This document shows, piece after piece, positions 15,729 through 25,914 of a stretch of 64,000 nt of DNA. The stretch comes from Saprospiraceae bacterium (GTDB lineage: Bacteria; Bacteroidota; Bacteroidia; Chitinophagales; Saprospiraceae). Where the stretch lies: assembly GCA_013001975.1 (NCBI GenBank), contig JABDKX010000216.1:1-64000 (forward strand), read 5' to 3'. The notes below the pieces were generated by a model that was not told the DNA's origin, did no database searches, and saw only the letters and a program-made list of their open reading frames with translations. The position numbers and the translations under genes are program-made. Position 1 is the first letter of the stretch. Every line of letters starts with the position of its first letter.

Positions 15729-15985
15729 GTGTAATTATTTAAATTCTTCTCGAAATAGATAGATAAAGATATAATTTGTAATTACTTGGCTTAATTATGC
15801 TATTGTTTCAATTGCTAACATTCAAACGACTTTTTTGTCGAGTTATAAATATAATGACATGTTGATGGACTAAGCAACAATCCTTCCACTGTTGTTATTA
15901 AAGGAAAGATAATTCATTCTGTACTGATTTTTGAATCCTATGACATAAGAAAATTTCTACCTATTGAAAGATTCGATCTTAATAA

Positions 15986-16633
15986 TTACAACTTTGCCGC
16001 AAATAATTTCTTTTTCAATTCTGCAAACTCTTCTTCTGTTATTACACCATCATTTTTCAATTCATTGAGGGCTTTTAGTTGGCTAACAACATCTTTGGCT
16101 TTTGATTCAGTTGACTCTTCTTTGGTTTCAACTTCAGTTATGACCTCTTCAGCTTTCTTGCGTTTAACTTTTTCAGTTTTTTCCATTTCGCGCGCCATTT
16201 GCTTGCCTTTTTCAAACTTCTCATCGTAATATTTCTTAAGACGCGATGGATCAAAATCAAGAAATGTACCGCCCGTTTCAAAATGCTTTTTGAATACTTC
16301 TCCCAGAGCATAGGTACTACCTCCCGAGAGAACAGCTAATGTTATTCCTCCGAGCATTGATCCTACGCCGGGAATGATTTTAACGGCACGTGCTCCTAAT
16401 CTGGCTAATCCCGAACCTGTCAAAGCTGTAATGACTGCTTTACCTTCTGTTTCTTTAAAATTAACTTCATAGACCTTACTTAACTGTCGTATCATGTCTA
16501 ATTGGATAGCACTTACTGCAAAAAAATCTGCAATTGGAATTGGAATAAACCCTGCCCCCATAGACCAGATCATATGATTTTTTATAATAGAATTGGAGTG
16601 ACTTGCTTTTGCTTTCTTTTCTGATTCAGTCAT
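15986..16633 (-). CDS. DUF697-family membrane protein with C-terminal SHOCT domain
   Basis: The product has 215 residues. Residues ~15-120 match the DUF697 pattern: WSMGAGFIPIPIADFFAVSA, then a second hydrophobic glycine-rich pair of helices containing GVGSMLGGITLAVLSGG. A charged coiled-coil-like linker rich in Lys and Glu follows (about 130-180). The last 30 residues form a SHOCT domain (LKALNELKNDGVITEEEF), a short helical module often at protein C-termini. The biochemical function of either domain is not established. It stands alone on the minus strand, with gaps of about 145 and 257 bases around it that hold nothing I recognise. Confidence 0.8.
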   Translation of the reverse strand: MTESEKKAKASHSNSIIKNHMIWSMGAGFIPIPIADFFAVSAIQLDMIRQLSKVYEVNFKETEGKAVITALTGSGLARLGARAVKIIPGVGSMLGGITLAVLSGGSTYALGEVFKKHFETGGTFLDFDPSRLKKYYDEKFEKGKQMAREMEKTEKVKRKKAEEVITEVETKEESTESKAKDVVSQLKALNELKNDGVITEEEFAELKKKLFAAKL

Positions 16634-16778
16634 TTAATTCAAAATTTAATTGTAAAAATAGTATGGTATTTTAATCAGCTTACACCTAATAAAGGAAAAA
16701 CTAGATAAAGAAGTTTCAATATCTTATTTTTCTCGATAAATCTGATCTTTATTTATTCAAACATCAATAATTAAAAGA

Positions 16779-17663
16779 TTAATTGATTGAGATTCCAAAT
16801 AATATCACAAAAAGCAAGGTGGTGAGTGCCATTTGCTTAAGTAATGGATCTAAACTCTTTTCACTTTCACTTTTATACACTCGTAAGCCATTTAAAATTA
16901 ACAAGGGCATTACAAGTAAAAACAATAATTCATTTATAGAATTATAATCAAGCATCACATATATAATCGAAGTCGCTAATCCTGTAAAAAGCAATAATAA
17001 GTGATAAATCTTGGCCTTTTTTAATCCCAACATAACAGGCAAAGAATGCTTTCCAGCTATCTTATCTGACTTTATATCTCTGATATTATTTATGTTAAGT
17101 ACGGCAACAGCAAATAAGCCGCAACTTGAGGCTGGCAACAACAATGTCAAGTCCAAACTCTTAGTTTGTAAGAAATAGGTTCCCAAAACAGCTAATAAAC
17201 CAAAAAATAAAAATACAGAAAGGTCTCCCAAACCATGATAACCGTAAGGCAATTTTCCATTAGTATAAAGAATAGCCGCTGCTATCGCAATCAACCCAAG
17301 GATGATAAATCCTATAAACATTTTCATACTTATGTCTGATACAACAAGAAGCATAATTCCAAAAATTAAACTAAGTACAGATGTAATTATAACTGCCTTC
17401 CTCATTTTACTTGATGTAATTACACCTGATTGTACCGCACGTAGAGGACCTAACCTATCCGCATTATCCGCTCCATGGATAGAATCGCCGTAGTCGTTTG
17501 CCAGATTAGAGAGAATTTGTAAGCTGATCGTCGTTAGACAACATAACAAAAAGATCAAACTGTTGAAGCTTCCATCAGATAGTGCTAAAACAGCACCCAT
17601 ACCAATACATGCTAACGCCAAGGGCAACGTTCTTAGTCTCATGGCTTCTATCCAGTGCTTCAT
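16779..17663 (-). CDS. menA: 1,4-dihydroxy-2-naphthoate polyprenyltransferase (menaquinone synthesis)
   Basis: The product has 294 residues and is an integral membrane UbiA-superfamily enzyme with about nine helices. It attaches the polyprenyl chain to 1,4-dihydroxy-2-naphthoate, giving demethylmenaquinone. The first Mg-diphosphate motif is NDYGDSIHGADNAD (56-69), followed by the MenA-typical RLGPLRAVQSG. The second is NNIRDIKSD at about residue 190. This indicates menaquinone-based respiration, normal for Bacteroidota. The rest of the men pathway is not in the window. It is separated by about 70 bases from the alpha-2-macroglobulin-like gene upstream. Confidence 0.92.
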   Translation of the reverse strand: MKHWIEAMRLRTLPLALACIGMGAVLALSDGSFNSLIFLLCCLTTISLQILSNLANDYGDSIHGADNADRLGPLRAVQSGVITSSKMRKAVIITSVLSLIFGIMLLVVSDISMKMFIGFIILGLIAIAAAILYTNGKLPYGYHGLGDLSVFLFFGLLAVLGTYFLQTKSLDLTLLLPASSCGLFAVAVLNINNIRDIKSDKIAGKHSLPVMLGLKKAKIYHLLLLFTGLATSIIYVMLDYNSINELLFLLVMPLLILNGLRVYKSESEKSLDPLLKQMALTTLLFVILFGISIN

Positions 17664-17736
17664 CTAACTTTTGCTTTAATAATCTCAGTTGCAAATTTAA
17701 ACAATGAATCGAGCAAAAAGATTTAATTTGAATAAA

Positions 17737-20700
17737 TTAATTACCACCAATCGTTAGATTAGTTGATTGGCTGTGGCTACTGAATTCTGGTGCATACATT
17801 GATTGAATAGTAGCATGACCAGAAGAATATTCACCTTCATGAACAACAAACATATCGTATTCAAATACAAAACTTCCTTTTGGCAAATAATCAAAGTAAA
17901 AATAACTGGCAACGTCTTTGGTACTTTCATAATAACCAAGGCCATCTTGATATTTATATTGAGACAACACATTGATTGGTTCCATCCCACTCCCTCGTAA
18001 GTCTTTCATCTGAATAAACTCCATTGGACGATCAACAATCAATTTAACTTTTACTCTTATTTTATCGCCTGTCATCGCTTTTCCTTCGTCTTCCAAAGGC
18101 ACCAATGTTTCTCCTTGGTCAGAGACCTCAATTTTAAATAATTCCTTTTGCAACTTTAATGGTGTATTAGTTGAAGACTCAACTTTACTGATGTCTTCAA
18201 AATATTGCCAATGAGCAGATCCCCAAGAAATATGATCATTATCATTAACTACTTTTATTGAAGACATGGATAATTCAATTTCATCTTTTGGATAATCTCT
18301 TTTTTGATATCCAATGGCAGCATTTGACTTGTCAAATATAATCTCTTCGTTACGTTGAGGAAATGAAACTTTAACAATATCATTAACTGTCAATTTTTTC
18401 CCATTATCATTCATAAATGCATAAACAGCACTTGATGTTGCTTTTGTAGTTTTCCAGCTGTTAACTTGTTTGTTTTTGAGTAGCCATAATTTCAATCCAT
18501 CAATGATCGATGGGTCCTGTTCCATCAATTCATACAGAGAAATCATAAATGACTGATTATCTAAATTCTGGTTATACCAATAATATCCAGCTTGATCATT
18601 CCAGTAATAGCCCAATTCATCATCTTTGACAAGTCGTTCGTTTAATGATGTCATTATTTTAAAGGCAAATTCTTTATCACCATCCATAAACAAAGTATAA
18701 GCTATCAGTGCTTGAAGGTAACTGCTTTTAGATGTCCACTTACTTTTTGCCATGTCTTTAAAATCTTCAATAGCCCTTTGCAAGCGCTTTGGCTTCTCAA
18801 CATTATTAAAGTGAGATCGAATAAATAAGTATTGCAATATGATCGGTGAAATATCCTTAGATTTCTCCCATTTTTCATGCACTTCTACAGCCTTTTTATC
18901 TATGTACGAAACAGCTTTTTCAACAACAGTGTTATCAAATAATTCAATTTTAATATTTGCAGCTTGAAGTTTAATAATGCCTTCAAGAATATATTGCGTG
19001 ATATACCAATTATCACGTCCACCTGGCATCCAACTGAATCCTCCGGTTGGCAGTTGTCTTTTAATTAACATACTTGCTAAGTTGTCGATTTGCTTCTTCT
19101 TTGTGTTCTCATCAAGAAACGTTGACAATAAAGACATTTGTTTTTCTTCAAGTATGGCATCTCTTAACCATGGCGTTTCATTTAAAGAGGAGATTTTTAA
19201 TGCTTCATTTTTTGATAAATTGCTTTTTAAGTCTTTAGCTTGCCAATCAACGATGACCCTTTTGATAAGATCATTTTTTGATATTAAGTCAAAGCCGAGA
19301 TTCTCGCCAAAGTAAGCATCGAAAATACTTGAAGTAGATTCAGATTCGTTTGCAATCAAAGATGGTAGTGATTGCAAAACCAACCAATTAGGATTCGAAT
19401 AGTATTCAACTGTAAAATTGTGGTTCTGAATAGAATTAGAATCTTTCAGTTTGAAAAGAGATTCGAACTCAAAAGTCTTTTGTGTATTGGCATCAACATT
19501 CATCACCATACTTTCTGTAATCAAAATTCTATTTGATAACACAGGTATTCGATTTAATTCGCCATCAGATACCTTGTCAGAAGAAGCTAACATTTTTATA
19601 TCGAGTAAGTCCACAAAATCTATAGGAACATTCACTTTCCAAGTCACTACTTTGCTTTCTTTTGGCATTAAGGCAACTGAAATTGTAGTACCCTCTTCAA
19701 GAAATTGATCGGTAACTATTTTCTTTGATAGTCCTTCTTCAAGTTGAATTTCACAACTAACACTCAATTCGCTGTCTGAGAAGTTTGTAACCTTAGCATT
19801 TAAGAAAAGGACATCTCCTTGTCTTACAAATCGCGGTAAGTTGGGTTCAATTATCAAGTCTTTTTGCGTCTGCACCTCTAAGCTTTTGAAAGCATACTTT
19901 AAGTCTTTTGTATGCGCAAATAATTGCAAATTCCATTTGGTTAATGCTTCATTCATTTTAAATTTCAACATCGCTCCATTATCCTCATCTGTTACTAGGT
20001 TAGGATAGAAAAAGACAGTTTCATTTAAGTTTTCTCTTAATGAAATTTGATTCAAGTCTGAACTGTTAGCACTTTCTTCATAATTCTCATCTGCATAATT
20101 TGAACTATCCATAGCATCGGCTGAAACATCACCAACAGTATTTCCATCAAACTGAGCACTTTCCATTTTACTTGATTTTGCAGATCTTGGTTCTGCTGCT
20201 CCTGGAGGTGCCCCACTCTTCATATTGACTACTTCAGAAGCGTAGACACCACCCCTTTGACTGTATGGCATCGCAAATCCAAACCAATTAAGTTTAGGCG
20301 TAAAACTATTATATTGTAGATAATAATTAAGTCTGCGATATTTATACAGCAATAAAGAATGAGACAAACTAAATCCTGCACTCGCATAACTACCAGTGCC
20401 ATAATTATTTGGATAAATACGCGTCAACCAATTATGTATGACAAATTGATCCAAACTCTTGTCATACATAGATGCTAAAATCTCCGCACTCACGTTTTTG
20501 CCCTCGTAATCTTTAACTTTAATTGTGATTTCTTCTTCTGAACCAGGCTCTATTTTATTCCTAAAATTGTGCAACTCTAGTGTTAGATTTTTATTCTTCC
20601 AAGAAACATTAAGCGGATATGATTGAGTATAAACTCTGTTATGCATTACAAATATCAATTCTAATTGCAATCCACCTCTGTCTTTTTCAGTAAACTCATA

Positions 20701-23700
20701 TTCAATATTTTGATTACGCTTTTTTATCCAACCATTCTTTACAATCTCATCTTTCCTTGAAATTTCGAAATGAACATTAAATGATTTATATGGCACATTG
20801 ACATCCAAATTTAATTTATCACCTGGCTGATAGTCTGCTTTTGGAGAAGTCACCCAAAGATGGTCTGTTGAAACCGCACATCCTTTTGTATCTGTGATAT
20901 TGATGTATCGCTTATACTTTTTTGATAAACCTGAAGGTGTCTTGACTTCAAATTCTACCATATAAGCTCCTTTATCTAAATCATTAAATTCTTCAGAAGC
21001 TTTCTTTGAGGATTCAAATTTAAAACTGCGCGTTTTACCTACTGTTTCCCAATATTCAGGATTATTTGTTTTCCCGTATTCATCATTTGGGAATCTTTTT
21101 TCAAATGCACTTTTATCTAGATAATTAATATCGGGTGCTGACCAATACCTAGTTTTTTTGGCAAATTCAGGCGCATTTTTTTTATGAATCGTGACATTAA
21201 CTGCTGATGTAACTTGGGCACCTTCTAAATTTAAAACTTCAACTTTGACATCATCTATATCAGATTTAAAAGCATTTGATGGGAGGTTGGTTTTAAATAC
21301 AAAAGGGACATTACTCAATGACAACATCTTATTTCCTGTAGCAGAAGAGCCTGTGATATCGTTAGCATCAACTTTTATTTCATATAGCCAATTTGCATTT
21401 TCATTGTAATCTTTGTCCGTTTCAAATTTAATTTCAAAAGCACCTGTTTTATCACTATTTACAACACCTCTTGCGATTATTTCAGAATTGCTGTTGTTTG
21501 GTGGGTATGCAATCCAACCTCTATAAAAAGGATAAAAAACTTTCTTTTTTACAATATGGTATTTGATTTGGACATTTTCCTGTTCTACTCCTGAGAATGC
21601 TTTGATGTCTCCATTTATTTTTATTGTATCACCTAATACAAAAGCTTGAGATATGGTATCAAAATCAACATAAAACTTTGGTCGCTTATATTCTTCAATT
21701 CTGATTTCTTTTTGACCGCTTCCATTTCTCATTTCCACCATAATTTGATGTCGCCCTGTCAGTCCAGATAACGGAGCTGAAAACGATCCTGAGAATGTTC
21801 CAAATTCGTTTGAAATCATAGATTGCTCATCAATGACTTGCCAATTTGCATCTAGGAATTTTACCGTAATATTTTTATTAGATTCAATGCTGGGAACTCC
21901 TTGTCTGGATTTTTGTTTTGTTATAATTCCCTTGAAATAAACCAATTGACCAGGACGGTAAATACTTCTATCTGTAAATAATTTAGCGCTTGAGTATTCC
22001 TTTTCTTCACCCTTTCCATAATTGTAATGAGACTCTCTTAAATCTAAAACATCATCATCTTTTATAATTCTAAACGAAAAATTACTTTGATATTTGTTAT
22101 AATTAAATTGACCTTCTTTTCCTGTTTTTAACTCATCAATTTTGTTCCATTCTGACTTTCTTATTTTTGAGTTGTACTTTGACAAATAAACTTGAACCTT
22201 TGCATTAGAAACGGGGCTTCCATTTTTTCTATTCAACACATATCCATTAAGACCTTTACCTATATTTTTATAAATGTATGTCAAGTCAGATACTTGAAAA
22301 TCATTGATATGGACAGCATTTTTTTCGTCATATATAAACTTTGGATGATTACTACTCATCAATACATAGTTTCCAAAAGATAATTTATCCATTGGCACTT
22401 CAATGTTATGATAATTGAAATCCTTTGCTTTTGGCAAATCAATGTGCCATGAGTTATCAGCCTTTAAATTTAAAATAAAGGCTCTCTTTTCTTCTTGCCT
22501 TCTTAATGACCTATAAGTTTCAGCTTCTTGATTTTCTAATTTGTAGATATTAAAATAAACTTTTGGCGTATTTCTATAATGAATATTCGTCAAGAAGTCT
22601 TCATCAGAAACGACTACCCTTTCGGTTTGAACTCTTAAATGGAAATCATTCAGTTTGGTTTTTTGAATATCAACTATATTATTAAATTCCCCATCAGGAT
22701 ACGCTTGGTTAGATTTTTGAATCCATCTATAAGCTTCTTTAAATGCATCAAAATCTAAGGATTCATATTTCCCTCTTTCACCTTCATTAAGGTAATGGTC
22801 AATTAATTTAACATATGCCAATTGACGCACTTTTGAATCATCTTCAATAGAAGCGATTTCTTTCAATGTTTCGATATATCTTTTTTCCTTGTTGTCTAAT
22901 TGAGCATTATTTTTTAAATAGTCTAGTCTTAAGAAAGTAAACCTCAATTTTTGCTCATCGGAAAAACCAGAAGCATTAGCAACTTCCTGAAATAGCTTAA
23001 GCGCTTGGATTTTAAAATCTGAGTTTATTTCAGATTTCAGTGCTATTGATTTGAATTCATTATCGCGTTTAAAAAAATCTGGATTATTCAAACTAAAATC
23101 CCCAATTGGCAAGGCAATTAAGGATTGTGAATTACTAAAATGGATGAGTGCTCTTGTCATTAAGAATTGATAAACAGAAGTCGATTTGATTTGAAATTGT
23201 GCTTTTTGATGAGACTGAGTGATCGCATCAAATTGTCCAATTTTAAGCTCAGGAATATCGTCAATTGACTCTAAGTAATATTTTATTGACATTTCTTGAA
23301 TTTGACTCAGTGTCATCATTTCAATTTTGTCTCCATTATTACCTCCTGATTGTGTTCGATTTTGAAATCGATGCATATTTCTCATTCCGTATTGGTGATA
23401 AAGTTCACCAATCATTGAAGAGAATATTTTTTGTCCAGCTTTAGAATTTATAACAGCTTTTTCCTTTTCAAAATCAGATATCAAGTCAGCTGGATCAAAA
23501 TCTTCGAATTGAGAAGATAATTTAGCTTTATAGATTATAGCTTTTATGAGATGATCATCCACTTTTTCATCTTTAGCCTTTAAGTAAATTGTCTCAACTA
23601 CTTTAAAAGCTGATTGTGGTAATCTGTCTTTTTCGAAAGCTTCTACTTCCTTCCATAATTTATCAAAATCATTAGAATTCATGCTTTCAAAATTGTTGCC

Positions 23701-23739
23701 TGACAGCAAAGTCAGAATTAATATTAGTAAATGCTTCAT
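17737..23739 (-). CDS. Alpha-2-macroglobulin family protein, thioester lost
   Basis: The product has 2000 residues and an N-terminal hydrophobic signal. It is an exported, envelope-associated relative of bacterial alpha-2-macroglobulins, thought to trap or inhibit foreign proteases. The order is: helical N-terminal region; a CarboxypepD_reg-like Ig domain near 480-540 (NGYVLNRKNGSPVSNAKV); the MG2 domain beginning LFTDRSIYRPGQLVYFKG (about 590); further MG domains; the A2M/MG7 region around 1240-1340 (FYPNLVTDEDNGA); then the alpha-helical thioester-domain scaffold from about 1450. The CxEQ thioester is absent: the equivalent stretch reads ANESESTSSIFDAY near residue 1465. Covalent trapping is therefore unlikely. 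No penicillin-binding protein partner is adjacent. Confidence 0.85.
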   Translation of the reverse strand: MKHLLILILTLLSGNNFESMNSNDFDKLWKEVEAFEKDRLPQSAFKVVETIYLKAKDEKVDDHLIKAIIYKAKLSSQFEDFDPADLISDFEKEKAVINSKAGQKIFSSMIGELYHQYGMRNMHRFQNRTQSGGNNGDKIEMMTLSQIQEMSIKYYLESIDDIPELKIGQFDAITQSHQKAQFQIKSTSVYQFLMTRALIHFSNSQSLIALPIGDFSLNNPDFFKRDNEFKSIALKSEINSDFKIQALKLFQEVANASGFSDEQKLRFTFLRLDYLKNNAQLDNKEKRYIETLKEIASIEDDSKVRQLAYVKLIDHYLNEGERGKYESLDFDAFKEAYRWIQKSNQAYPDGEFNNIVDIQKTKLNDFHLRVQTERVVVSDEDFLTNIHYRNTPKVYFNIYKLENQEAETYRSLRRQEEKRAFILNLKADNSWHIDLPKAKDFNYHNIEVPMDKLSFGNYVLMSSNHPKFIYDEKNAVHINDFQVSDLTYIYKNIGKGLNGYVLNRKNGSPVSNAKVQVYLSKYNSKIRKSEWNKIDELKTGKEGQFNYNKYQSNFSFRIIKDDDVLDLRESHYNYGKGEEKEYSSAKLFTDRSIYRPGQLVYFKGIITKQKSRQGVPSIESNKNITVKFLDANWQVIDEQSMISNEFGTFSGSFSAPLSGLTGRHQIMVEMRNGSGQKEIRIEEYKRPKFYVDFDTISQAFVLGDTIKINGDIKAFSGVEQENVQIKYHIVKKKVFYPFYRGWIAYPPNNSNSEIIARGVVNSDKTGAFEIKFETDKDYNENANWLYEIKVDANDITGSSATGNKMLSLSNVPFVFKTNLPSNAFKSDIDDVKVEVLNLEGAQVTSAVNVTIHKKNAPEFAKKTRYWSAPDINYLDKSAFEKRFPNDEYGKTNNPEYWETVGKTRSFKFESSKKASEEFNDLDKGAYMVEFEVKTPSGLSKKYKRYINITDTKGCAVSTDHLWVTSPKADYQPGDKLNLDVNVPYKSFNVHFEISRKDEIVKNGWIKKRNQNIEYEFTEKDRGGLQLELIFVMHNRVYTQSYPLNVSWKNKNLTLELHNFRNKIEPGSEEEITIKVKDYEGKNVSAEILASMYDKSLDQFVIHNWLTRIYPNNYGTGSYASAGFSLSHSLLLYKYRRLNYYLQYNSFTPKLNWFGFAMPYSQRGGVYASEVVNMKSGAPPGAAEPRSAKSSKMESAQFDGNTVGDVSADAMDSSNYADENYEESANSSDLNQISLRENLNETVFFYPNLVTDEDNGAMLKFKMNEALTKWNLQLFAHTKDLKYAFKSLEVQTQKDLIIEPNLPRFVRQGDVLFLNAKVTNFSDSELSVSCEIQLEEGLSKKIVTDQFLEEGTTISVALMPKESKVVTWKVNVPIDFVDLLDIKMLASSDKVSDGELNRIPVLSNRILITESMVMNVDANTQKTFEFESLFKLKDSNSIQNHNFTVEYYSNPNWLVLQSLPSLIANESESTSSIFDAYFGENLGFDLISKNDLIKRVIVDWQAKDLKSNLSKNEALKISSLNETPWLRDAILEEKQMSLLSTFLDENTKKKQIDNLASMLIKRQLPTGGFSWMPGGRDNWYITQYILEGIIKLQAANIKIELFDNTVVEKAVSYIDKKAVEVHEKWEKSKDISPIILQYLFIRSHFNNVEKPKRLQRAIEDFKDMAKSKWTSKSSYLQALIAYTLFMDGDKEFAFKIMTSLNERLVKDDELGYYWNDQAGYYWYNQNLDNQSFMISLYELMEQDPSIIDGLKLWLLKNKQVNSWKTTKATSSAVYAFMNDNGKKLTVNDIVKVSFPQRNEEIIFDKSNAAIGYQKRDYPKDEIELSMSSIKVVNDNDHISWGSAHWQYFEDISKVESSTNTPLKLQKELFKIEVSDQGETLVPLEDEGKAMTGDKIRVKVKLIVDRPMEFIQMKDLRGSGMEPINVLSQYKYQDGLGYYESTKDVASYFYFDYLPKGSFVFEYDMFVVHEGEYSSGHATIQSMYAPEFSSHSQSTNLTIGGN

Positions 23740-23855
23740 ATTTTATTATCAAGTTCATTTAAAGGATGCGCTTATAACTTAAAATACATAAATAGGAACT
23801 AAATAATTCAGCGATAAAGTTAAAGAAACGCTAAGATTTGGCTTTTAGTTAACTA

Positions 23856-24908
23856 TTAGGCGTATCTGTTTATATCAACTAAAGGATCTAAAGGATTGTC
23901 ATTTAATAAATGTTCTATAAACTTATTTGCCCAATACGGTCCTAATGATGTTCCTTTAGTACCCAAACCATTAAAAATGCTTAAATGGTCTATCGATTTA
24001 TGACGGCCAATCAATGGCTTACGATCCAAAACACAGGGCCTAATAGCAGCTTCATGGCTTATAATCTCATAGTTCTTGGAAGTGATTTCTTTTATTTTCT
24101 CAACCCATTCATTTTTCCAAGTATCGGTTGGTTCTTCGGATTCAAAACGCCATTGATATCCTCCACCGCACCAGAAAATACTATCATTATCTGGTACAAA
24201 AAAAATCTCATCCCTCAATATTTTCTTGGGCTTAAAATCTGGGAACTGAATTTTTAAAGCTTCACCTTTCGCTAACTGAAAACCTTTGGAATTAAAGAAC
24301 GGATTATTAACAGCTTGATGTCCCTCACAAAATATAATATGATCGAAAGTGTGATTATATATTGCCACCTTTTTATTATTGTTATCAATCATTTGATAAT
24401 CAAAAGATTGATTGATTAATAAATTTTGATTTGACAAATATTCACGGTATGATGTTATCAGTTTGCTGATATCTATGCGATAGGCTCTTTTGATTTCTGC
24501 AAACTTACAAGGTAGTTTTAAAAATTCTTCATACTCAGAGCCATTGGGTTTTTCTTGAATATAATTTTGATAACCCGGACGCGTGCTAGATTCGGACCAC
24601 AAGTTAATTTGTTTAGGTGTTTTGAGTGTTCTTATTATATTTTGCTCATTTATAATTTTGATATTAAGCAATTCCTCAAATTCCTTATAAACCTTTAATG
24701 CGGCTGGAAGCAAATCATCAATCAACCAACTCTTTATGTATCGTCTTCCAGTAATTGGATTTATTAAACCAGCTGCAACTTTTGTGGAGGATCCTTTATG
24801 ATCATTATCAATTACCTTGAAAGGGATATTGGCTTTGATTAATTGATGCGCAACCAAAGTACCTGCCAGCCCTTGACCAACTATTAATATATTTTTAAAA
24901 TCTGCCAG
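23856..24908 (-). CDS. FAD-dependent oxidoreductase (DAO family), start codon unresolved
   Basis: The product has about 350 residues. It belongs to the D-amino-acid-oxidase fold. The dinucleotide motif ILIVGQGLAGTLVAHQL, the substrate-side AAGLINPITGRRYIKSW and the C-terminal FAD motif FNGLGTKGTSLGP are all clear. The substrate is unknown; the AIRPCVLDRKPLIG segment is usual for the family. The GxGxxG motif lies upstream of the first canonical start (TTG at 24857). Between the preceding in-frame stop and that motif only ATT (24917), ATA and CTG (24908) are available. I set the start at the CTG as a working choice. The gene abuts or overlaps the mmcQ-like stop (24911), implying coupled translation. 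Confidence 0.75.
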   Translation of the reverse strand: MADFKNILIVGQGLAGTLVAHQLIKANIPFKVIDNDHKGSSTKVAAGLINPITGRRYIKSWLIDDLLPAALKVYKEFEELLNIKIINEQNIIRTLKTPKQINLWSESSTRPGYQNYIQEKPNGSEYEEFLKLPCKFAEIKRAYRIDISKLITSYREYLSNQNLLINQSFDYQMIDNNNKKVAIYNHTFDHIIFCEGHQAVNNPFFNSKGFQLAKGEALKIQFPDFKPKKILRDEIFFVPDNDSIFWCGGGYQWRFESEEPTDTWKNEWVEKIKEITSKNYEIISHEAAIRPCVLDRKPLIGRHKSIDHLSIFNGLGTKGTSLGPYWANKFIEHLLNDNPLDPLVDINRYA

Positions 24909-24910
24909 AT

Positions 24911-25267
24911 TTATAATTTTTCCAGTTCTGCTTTAAGCTTTTTTGTCAGTTTAGAAACGACCAAATCGTAGGAATGATCTATCATCTCAGTTATCAATTT
25001 GTCAGATAAACCTTCCTCTAATCTGACGGTATTCCAATGTTTTTTATTCATATGGAATCCAGGAATTATTTGATCATGTGCTTCTCTTAATTCGATAGAC
25101 ATCTCAGGATCAGCTTTCAAGTTACATTTTGCAATTTCTTCATCAAGTGGAACGAGGGCAAACATTTTACCCATAACTTTGAATACAAGAGTTACTTCAT
25201 CAAAAGGAAATGTTTCTTCACATCCTTTCTTCATTAAGCAATATTCTCTAAAAGTCTCAATATTCAT
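24911..25267 (-). CDS. MmcQ/YjbR family protein
   Basis: The product has 118 residues, the usual size. It starts MNIETFREYCLMKKGCEETFPFDE and has the central MGKMFALVPLDE strand and the KHWNTVRLEEGLSDKLITEM segment that characterise the family. Members have a double-wing fold and are often described as DNA-binding, but a role is not proven. It lies 2 bases after trmH and directly before the FAD oxidoreductase, inside the guaA unit. Confidence 0.85.
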   Translation of the reverse strand: MNIETFREYCLMKKGCEETFPFDEVTLVFKVMGKMFALVPLDEEIAKCNLKADPEMSIELREAHDQIIPGFHMNKKHWNTVRLEEGLSDKLITEMIDHSYDLVVSKLTKKLKAELEKL

Positions 25268-25269
25268 AA

Positions 25270-25905
25270 TTAAGATTTAGAATTTAATCGACCTCTCAAA
25301 TATGCTTCATTATGTGTGTTTAAATATTCATCGAACACTTTTTGATTGTAAGCATTTTTGTCATCAATACTATCAGAATACAAATCAGCATTTTGACGTT
25401 GGCGAAAAGCTTCGTATAGCGTCACAGCACAGGCTACTGAAATATTAAGACTTTGCGCCATGCCTACTTGAGGAATTAAAATATTTCCATCTGCCATCCG
25501 CAAAGCTTCTTCTGTTAAACCTGCATGTTCATTACCAAAAAGTAGTGCCACACTTTCTGAAAGATTGGTCTCATATATACTTTTAGAATCTGCATCTAAA
25601 TGTGTAGCATAGATAAATTTGTATTTAGACCTAACATCAGAAATACATTTTTCTAAATCGTTATACAAATGTATGTTGACCCATTTTTTAACGCCTGTCG
25701 AAGTTGTTTTAAGGTCACTTAAGGTGATGTTTTTTTGTCTGGCATCTGTATATAAAATAAACACTTCGTGAATACCTACTGCATCACATGTTCTCATAAC
25801 GGCACCAATATTATGTTGATCATGAACATTTTCTAAAATAACAGTAAGATTTTGTCTGTTGGCAGCAACTTTATACAATTTTTCTTTCCGTTTTTCAGAG
25901 ATCAT
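25270..25905 (-). CDS. trmH: tRNA (guanosine-2'-O)-methyltransferase, SpoU/TrmH family
   Basis: The product has 211 residues. It is a SPOUT-class enzyme that methylates the ribose of G18 in many tRNAs. The three family motifs are present in order: DQHNIGAVMRTCDAVG (motif 1, with the catalytic Arg), LLFGNEHAGLTEE (motif 2), and AQSLNISVACAVTLYEA (motif 3), which forms the trefoil knot that binds SAM. The length and the C-terminal extension after motif 3 fit TrmH rather than RlmB or TrmL. It lies 9 bases downstream of the lipoprotein gene. Confidence 0.85.
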   Translation of the reverse strand: MISEKRKEKLYKVAANRQNLTVILENVHDQHNIGAVMRTCDAVGIHEVFILYTDARQKNITLSDLKTTSTGVKKWVNIHLYNDLEKCISDVRSKYKFIYATHLDADSKSIYETNLSESVALLFGNEHAGLTEEALRMADGNILIPQVGMAQSLNISVACAVTLYEAFRQRQNADLYSDSIDDKNAYNQKVFDEYLNTHNEAYLRGRLNSKS

Positions 25906-25914
25906 ATGTATAAT

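Noticed and set aside
24857-25267. mmcQ-like and FAD oxidoreductase as one fused protein
   Set aside because: They are in different frames, and each has complete, separately conserved family boundaries. Fusion would need a frameshift for which there is no slippery site evident.
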